42,500 nucleotides of DNA, taken from assembly GCA_012295275.1 (NCBI GenBank), contig CM022666.1, positions 16,321,772 to 16,364,271 of the forward strand. The letters are read 5' to 3'. Origin of the DNA: Chrysomallon squamiferum. Taxonomy: Eukaryota > Mollusca > Gastropoda > Neomphalida > Peltospiridae. Position 1 is the stretch's first letter, and every line of letters starts with the position of its first letter. Shown here piece after piece: positions 26,123 to 42,500 of this stretch. The notes beneath the pieces were generated by a model. That model was not told where the DNA came from. It was given only the letters and a program-made list of their open reading frames with translations, and searched no databases. Made by a program: the position numbers and the translations under genes.

Positions 26123-27685
26123 TTTATCAGCAGTATTACACTCTGAGTTCAGATAATGTCTTTATTAATATAACATAAATAATGAAATATATTATAATAA
26201 TTTGAATTCAAATAATAAGAATTTACATGTTATTAATATGATAACATATGGTTAAAAAAATATTTTGAAATGCAAATGATCATAAAGTTTTTCTTTCACA
26301 AATTATTACTTGTTCTTTTGATACAACCACACACAATGATACATACACACATAAACAGACAACACATACCCACCTCACACACTCACATACACACATCAGA
26401 TTAATTTGTGTTTCAGAAAGAGATGAAGTACCAGTAGACACACACATACACACATCAGATTAATTTGTGTTTCAGTTATGAAAGGGTTGAAGTAACAGTA
26501 GACACACATACACATACTCAGATTAATTTGTGTTTCAGGTATGAAAGGGTTGAAGTACCAGTAGACACACATACACACATCAGATTAATTTGTGTTTCAG
26601 GTATGAAAGGGTTGAAGTTCCAGTAGACACACATACACACACTCAGATTTCTTTGTGTTTCAGGTATGAAAGGGTTGAAGTTCCGGTTCATGTGACACCC
26701 AGTACGTCAATCAGTCAAGCATGTCTGGAATCTATAATTAAACTTCCCAGAATCCTCAGTCAGGAGGAGGAGGACGCGTACGAACAGACAACTCAGAACA
26801 AACTCGATCTGATCACACGGATACACAATGCTTCAGGTAAACAAACATCCTCTGTGTTTTCTTTCACATCTAACAGCCCAAGAGTTTCAGTGTGTGTTGA
26901 GTGTGTTGTCAATTTGAGTTGTGTGTCTATGTTGTGTTTCTGTATGTGAGAGTGTGTTGTTATCAGTTTGAGTTGTGTGTCTGTGTTGTGTTTCTGTGTG
27001 TGTTGTCAGTTTGAATTGTGTGTCTATGTTGTGTTTCTGTGTGTGTTGTCAGTTTGAGTTGTGTGTCTATGTTGTGTTTCTGTGTGTGAGTGTGTGTTGT
27101 CAGTTTGAGTTGTGTTTCTGTGTGTGAGAGTGTGTTGTCAATTTGAGTTGTGTGTCTATGTTGTGTTTCTGTGTGTGAGGGTGTGTTGTCAGTTTGAGTT
27201 GTGTTTCTTTGTGTGCGCATGTGATGTCAGTTTGAGTTGTGTATATATGTTGTGTTCTTGTACATTTCTCAATCCTAAAATAAAGGTACCAAAACAATGA
27301 AAATTCTGTTAATAATTTCAGTTTTAGCTTGTTGATGTTATTTGTTTCAAAAAATAAATTTTACAGTATAATTATGCATCAGTTTTTAGTTTAACTTTAT
27401 TTGTTTGAAAGATGGATTTTACATCATAATTAAGTATGAATATTTTAATAATTTAAGTTTTTAGTCTTTTTACTTTATTTGTTTTAAAAGATGAATTTAA
27501 CAGTAAAATTAAATATGTTCATGTTTCCAGTTTTTACCAAGTCTGAGTGTCACATCATGGAGGTGATGGGGGGACCACTGATTCAGTCTCTGGAAAACAG
27601 ACAGAAGATCACCAGTGCCAAAATTGATGAACTACGAAAACAGAAAAAACTGTTAAAAGAAAAAATCCAACAGTATCAGTTGTGA
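23372..27685 (+). CDS. BRCC3: BRCC36-like K63-specific deubiquitinase, complete, seven exons
   Basis: Exons 23372-23476, 23957-24076, 24575-24662, 25167-25255, 25824-25888, 26664-26836 and 27531-27685 join to 264 codons plus TGA. BRCC36 is the zinc isopeptidase of the BRCA1-A and BRISC complexes and cleaves K63-linked ubiquitin. JAMM/MPN+ residues are all present: Glu27 in REEVMGLLIGE, then HSHPHITVWPSHVD at 92-105 (His92, His94, Ser102, Asp105). VIILRRSDK and RVEISPEQL are near identical to the vertebrate protein. The C-terminal exon is rich in Lys, Glu and Gln, as expected for the coiled coil that pairs with the Abraxas-type scaffold. It is shorter than the human protein (316 residues): the segment between IGE and VIILRRSDK and the linker after HYGST are reduced. 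Intron 5 carries decoy copies of the exon 6 acceptor. Confidence 0.95.
23957..24076 (+). CDS. BRCC3: BRCC36 exon 2
   Basis: Acceptor TTCTTACAG/GTGGAT, 40 codons with VIILRRSDK and RVEISPEQL, donor GCAGAG/GTAACC, phase 0-0. Confidence 0.93.
24364..24574. repeat. (ATA)n and (TTTA)n repeats in BRCC36 intron 2
   Basis: ATA triplets at about 24374-24410 and ATTT units running to the exon 3 acceptor, where they act as its pyrimidine-rich tract. Confidence 0.85.
24575..24662 (+). CDS. BRCC3: BRCC36 exon 3
   Basis: Acceptor TTTATTTCAG/CAATTA. Contains the catalytic HSHPHITVWPSHV. Donor ACGTGG/GTTAGT splits the Asp105 codon. Confidence 0.93.
25167..25255 (+). CDS. BRCC3: BRCC36 exon 4
   Basis: Acceptor GTCTTACAG/AT. 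Completes the JAMM Asp and reads VRTQAMYQMMDPGFIGLIFS. Donor ACAAAG/GTATTA. Confidence 0.93.
25724..25823. repeat. (TTA)n-(TTTA)n before BRCC36 exon 5
   Basis: TTA triplets followed by TTTA units up to the acceptor. Confidence 0.9.
25824..25888 (+). CDS. BRCC3: BRCC36 exon 5
   Basis: Acceptor TGTTTTTAG/ATAAAC. Encodes INRVQLTCFQSVKVKTHYGS, donor ACAGA/GTAAGT in phase 2. Confidence 0.9.
26390..26685. repeat. about 62-bp repeat copying the BRCC36 exon 6 acceptor
   Basis: TTTGTGTTTCAG ends at 26416, 26475, 26538, 26600 and 26663 (spacing 59, 63, 62, 63). The last is the real acceptor. The nearer copies continue GTATGAAAGGGTTGAAGT, the first bases of exon 6, then ACACACATACACACA. The two farthest copies are the most degraded. 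Confidence 0.95.
26664..26836 (+). CDS. BRCC3: BRCC36 exon 6
   Basis: Encodes YERVEVPVHVTPSTSISQAC and RILSQEEEDAYEQT, matching the vertebrate YERIEIPIHI segment. Donor GCTTCAG/GTAAAC. The acceptor 63 bases upstream (after 26600) would add 21 in-frame codons. Confidence 0.93.
26893..27262. repeat. GT-rich minisatellite in BRCC36 intron 6
   Basis: About eight copies, 35 to 55 bases each, of a unit with GTCAGTTTGAGTTGTGT and TATGTTGTGTTTCTGTGTG. Confidence 0.85.
27317..27530. repeat. degenerate repeat ending at the BRCC36 exon 7 acceptor
   Basis: Three units start with AG-TTTT(T)A: AG at 27321, 27381 and 27456. Each continues with a form of CTTTATTTGTTT and AGATGGATTTTACA. The real acceptor AG (27529-27530) followed by TTTTTA is in register with them. 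Confidence 0.6.
27531..27685 (+). CDS. BRCC3: BRCC36 exon 7 (terminal)
   Basis: Acceptor CATGTTTCCAG/TT. Encodes VFTKSECHIMEVMGGPLIQS and a charged, probably coiled-coil tail. TGA at 27683-27685. Confidence 0.92.
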
Positions 27686-28338
27686 TGGTCTCTCTGTATT
27701 TTGCAGTTGTTGTAGATGCAGGAAACAGCAAAACAGATGTTGCTTGCACTGAGTGAATTGTCAATGTTGTGTTAATGACTCTTGGTAATGACTTGGAATA
27801 TGATGTACCTAGAAATTCTCGATTCTACATAATGGAATTTTATTATTAACAAATATGTCATTTAAGAGAGCTGGAGAAAAAATACTAACTGAAAAAAGGA
27901 GAGAGTGAGAGAGAAATGGTGAGAAAAAAACAGAAAGGGGGATAATGAGAAAAACAAAGTATGGAGAGAAGTGTAATAAATTTATTTTATAATTTGTGTT
28001 CATCAGAGTTAATGTTTGACTCAAAACAGGAATATTTTGAATTATAATAATAATTTTTATTCAACATTTGTTTTGTAAACCATACAAATAAAAGAGTATA
28101 TTTGATATCTGAATATTTATTTACATTTCTTTTTATTTTTTTAAAACTTTTTTTTATTTTGTTTTTTTATTTTACACATTTTAAACTTCATTCTGCAAAC
28201 ACCCCATATTTTATATGACACATATATATGTCCATACAGTTCTGTAGTCTGTACGTTCTCATCTGGCAGAAATTATTTCTGTCTGTTCTTTCTCATATGA
28301 TAGGAAATACGTCCATCCATCCAGAAGTCTGTGAGTTC
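27686..28338. other. convergent 3' UTR zone of BRCC36 and SLC5 gene 1
   Basis: The two genes end 653 bases apart, tail to tail, so their 3' UTRs may overlap. Near the SLC5 stop, TTCTCAT-containing segments (28256, 28290, 28336) look like degenerate copies of the end of its last exon. Confidence 0.5.
28087..28092 (+). promoter_or_regulatory. candidate BRCC36 polyadenylation signal
   Basis: AATAAA about 400 bases after the BRCC36 stop. Confidence 0.45.
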
Positions 28339-37794
<9,456 letters not shown>

Positions 37795-38458
37795 GATGAT
37801 CACTAGATGAGAAACCCGTCAGAGATGACAGCTGACAGATAATTAAATTTATTTTATAAAAATGAACAGAATACAGTTTAATATTTATAATAACTTAATA
37901 CGTTTGTGTGCAATGTAATCTATGAATGTATAATTATTGTAAGAAACACTTTTTAATTATATGGATTTTTGCTTTCCTATTTTTGATAGATCGAAGTTTA
38001 AACAAAATTAGTGTTTATCTAACAGTTAATTCTTTTACAAATGGGCATCAGCAATAGAGAAAAATAAAAATGTAAGTAAATATTAATAGTGAAATGTTAC
38101 AAACGCCAGCTAAGAAAATTACATTGTCTACAGACTTTATGTCGCCTTTAGACTTTACAATAGAATTATTGGTAGTCCAAAAATTTACACCAAACATAAA
38201 CATATTAAATAATAATATTATCTTTTTGCCTTTTACACCTTAAGGAGAAAAAATAATTTTTAACTAAGATTAATAGTTAAAATGGCACGAACATCATTAT
38301 ATTAACCTTTCTGTCTCTTTTACTTATTTTTAACTAAAATTAATAGCTGAAATCAAAATATTAAAACAGTGATATATTCAATAATTTAACATTCTGTAGC
38401 TCTAACTGACATTAATAAATTTAATAACAAAAATATCTTCTATAATTATAACATTTAC

Positions 38459-38610
38459 CTTTTCTTTTCTTTTTTTCTTTTTTTGATGACAGAGAAAAAC
38501 GAAGGACTACGTAGAGAAAATGAACGCGACAACAAATCGAACGTTTCTGATTGGTTGAAACGTCTACTGCTTTATCTATTCAAACACAGGCGTGAACAAT
38601 CAAACTAACA
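38459..38610 (-). promoter_or_regulatory. candidate SLC5 gene 1 promoter and 5' UTR exon
   Basis: On the minus strand a CCAAT box (AACCAATCAG, about 38550-38559) in a less AT-rich block is followed by a donor (AAAAG/GTAAATG, exon side at 38459). A usable acceptor (TCTGTCAG, exon side at 37831) lies 37 bases before the start codon, so a 5' UTR intron is plausible. Motif-based inference. Confidence 0.35.
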
Positions 38611-39270
38611 GTGGCTTTGTTTGAACGCATAAATGAATAGAAATTTGTTGCGTTTGAACACCGAAACACTGATCATGTATACTTATGTATGTGTATATGT
38701 GTACGTGTATAAATAGGTACGTATATCGGTAGGTATGTACCCGTATATTAGTATGTTGTGTTTGTTTATGTATATATCTATATATCTATGTATATAGGTA
38801 TGCATATTTAGTTTTGTACGAATGTACGTATCTGTCAGTATGTGTTTGTTTGTATATGTACGTATATTTATTTCTGTAGGTATGTCCGTATCTATAATTA
38901 TGTGTGTACATATTTAGGTTTGTATGTACGTAACCACTGATTTGAAACATCACTGAAGCAAAAATTTCACATACGATCGGATCGTTGATTTGGTAATATG
39001 ATGTGGGGGGTTATGGACGACTGACCCCAACCTTTTTAAATAAAGCATATTTATTTTGTTGTTGTTGTTGTTGTTGTTATTATTATTATTATTATTTAAA
39101 TTATTCTGAATTTTATTTAGGTGTCTTTACTCTTCTTAAAAAGCAAGTTCTTCAGCCTTATTTATCTTCGTATGTGCACATATGTAATCATCAGTGTATC
39201 AGAACTTATTAGTACAATTTTGCGTACATATGTACGTCAATGTGTGTGCAAATGTGGGCGTATGTAAATC

Positions 39271-39409
<139 letters not shown>

Positions 39410-39705
39410 AATAACGAAGAAACAGACAGATAGATCAGAGAAAAAGTTGGATTCCAGAAGGGGATATTATTACTTCCTGAGCCCGAATAATATTTAAACG
39501 TCGTGAATAACTAGTACAGATTATAAATCCAAATTAGGTTAATTCCATTTTTGTATTTATATTTATAGCAGTGATGTTTAAATACAAGTTTACATTCATC
39601 CAACAACTGATAAATTTTTTATGAACACAGGGTATTTCTTTCCATCCGTCATCAGTCTGTTCATTTCCTTTTCTTGCCAGACTTTGTCTGGTCGTCTGTT
39701 TGTTC

Positions 39706-42353
<2,648 letters not shown>

Positions 42354-42500
42354 CTGTAAACAGCATTTGCTTTTTATTGACGTGTGCACCACGTGAACAG
42401 AAAGTCTAGAAAGACTTAGTAAACCTTCCGGTCACTGTTGTATTTGTTGTATCTCTGATGCCACAAACAGTGATATATATATATATATATATATAATTTT
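42354..42500. other. intron of SLC5 gene 2 to the window edge
   Basis: Ends with a TA dinucleotide run (42473-42494). No exon recognised. Confidence 0.5.

Noticed and set aside
37795-37803. In-frame GTG upstream of the SLC5 gene 1 ATG as a start
   Set aside because: GTG is not a normal eukaryotic start and the ATG at 37794 gives the expected N-terminus.

Overview
This is a 42.5 kb piece of an animal (metazoan) nuclear genome. Its genes are split into many short exons with GT-AG introns, it is AT-rich, and it is crowded with long (AG)n/(CT)n, (TATG)n, (ACT)n and A/T microsatellites. Gene content and texture suggest a marine invertebrate, most likely a lophotrochozoan such as a mollusc; I cannot name the species. 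There are no bacterial, phage or CRISPR features.

Layout. Positions 1-17100 are almost gene-free. They hold a likely exon of a minus-strand gene running off the left edge (246-302), a weaker exon candidate (4504-4581), a possible promoter zone (about 13.2-13.9 kb), a CTCF-like site (12006-12020), several minisatellites (25-bp near 6.2 kb, a 56-bp hairpin unit near 9.5 kb, a CRE-rich 30-bp unit near 10.3 kb) and many microsatellites. Positions 17137-20088 (+) hold a complete four-exon methionine-R-sulfoxide reductase B3-like gene. Positions 23372-27685 (+) hold a complete seven-exon gene for BRCC36, the JAMM/MPN+ K63-ubiquitin protease. Positions 28339-37794 (-) hold a sixteen-exon SLC5 sodium/solute symporter of the SMCT/SMVT group, tail-to-tail with BRCC36. 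A U2 snRNA-like sequence sits antisense in its intron 14. Positions 39706-42353 (-) hold the last four exons of a second SLC5 gene with the same intron phases, a head-to-tail tandem duplicate continuing beyond the right edge.

The genes are functionally unrelated (oxidative protein repair, ubiquitin signalling, solute uptake). All exon joins were made by hand from splice signals, phase and family similarity. Every join keeps the reading frame except for one single-base frameshift inside exon 5 of the first SLC5 gene.

The main unexpected pattern is that several intronic tandem repeats are anchored on splice junctions: their units look like copies of the real exon edge. The clearest cases are the MSRB3 exon 2 donor, the BRCC36 exon 6 acceptor and the SLC5 exon 15 acceptor. 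Weaker cases are BRCC36 exon 7 and SLC5 exon 5, and a related array lies in an intron of the second SLC5 gene. These arrays place decoy splice sites next to real ones.
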